From Pandoraea captiosa (GTDB lineage Bacteria; Pseudomonadota; Gammaproteobacteria; Burkholderiales; Burkholderiaceae): 64,000 nt of DNA. Each line of letters starts with the position of its first letter. Position 1 is the first letter of the stretch. The DNA lies in contig NZ_CABPSQ010000003.1 in NCBI RefSeq assembly GCF_902459775.1, positions 550,075 through 614,074 of the forward strand, given 5' to 3'. Below are positions 63,972 to 64,000 of the stretch, one piece after another. The notes under the pieces are model-generated. The model worked only from the letters and a program-made list of their open reading frames with translations, was not told the DNA's origin and made no database searches. The position numbers were made by a program, and so were the translations under genes.

Positions 63972-64000
63972 GAATTTCCTTAGAAAACAGCGGACTATAA

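Overview
The window reads as a chromosomal housekeeping segment of a high-GC betaproteobacterium of the order Burkholderiales, family Burkholderiaceae. Pandoraea or a close relative is the best guess, made from protein sequence recall rather than a search. Supporting points are the gene blocks leuS-lptE-holA-proA, bamE/fur, tkt-gap, accB-accC-prmA-DUF3426 and rplU-rpmA-obgE-proB, a histone H1-like HctB protein, and an lpxO-type lipid A hydroxylase. I see no prophage, no CRISPR array and no large island. The only mobile DNA is one decayed IS3-family fragment.

Layout. 1-7300 (minus): proA (cut by the window edge), holA, lptE, leuS, dapB, bamE. 7466-8930 (plus): fur and a Wzz-type chain-length protein. 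8992-9329: an IS3-family remnant with both inverted repeats. 9394-12445 (minus): gap and tkt. 12643-15747 (plus): a SpeE-like aminopropyltransferase, a VOC protein, rsmE and a YidB-like protein. 15841-19443 (minus): a barstar-like inhibitor, a secreted barnase/RNase Sa-like nuclease and maeB. 19893-22108 (plus): thiL, pgpA, pncC. 22289-24267 (minus): pyrF and corA. 24564-25439 (plus): an MscS channel. 25477-33661 (minus): mtgA, aroE, lpxO, tonB-like, an RNase II/R-family exonuclease, a YqiA-like esterase and mpl. 33790-41947 (plus): an unrecognised conserved protein, a TlpA-like thioredoxin, aroQ, accB, accC, prmA, a zinc-ribbon DUF3426 protein, tpx, a PfkB-family kinase and a glycine-zipper lipoprotein. 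42112-49357: hctB, nrdB and nrdA on minus, with an aldose 1-epimerase on plus between nrdB and nrdA. 49731-52821 (minus): ampD, a DUF1269 membrane protein, a PP0621-like protein and a CcsA/HemX-like protein. 52955-54996 (plus): ffh and a hypoxanthine phosphoribosyltransferase. 55142-57676 (minus): marC and proS. 57893-59234 (plus): rppH and a CNP1-like lipoprotein. 59443-62618 (minus): proB, obgE, rpmA, rplU. 62895-63971 (plus): a polyprenyl diphosphate synthase and tRNA-Pro(CGG).

How the genes work together. Cell-envelope functions recur: lptE, bamE, lpxO, mpl, ampD, mtgA, dapB, pgpA and lipoproteins. Fatty-acid synthesis is represented by accBC, the shikimate pathway by aroE and aroQ, proline synthesis by proA and proB in two separate operons, and translation by leuS, proS, rplU, rpmA, prmA, obgE, ffh and rsmE. 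The clearest regulatory signals are paired NrdR-box palindromes, centres 31 bp apart, upstream of both nrdA and nrdB, and a near-consensus sigma-70 promoter for rplU.

No new multi-gene system is evident. The items most worth a second look are the internally deleted IS3 element, the barnase/barstar pair, the unrecognised protein divergent from mpl, the low-complexity acidic tail on the RNase II-family protein, and the duplicated NrdR control of nrdA and nrdB now separated by a sugar epimerase gene.
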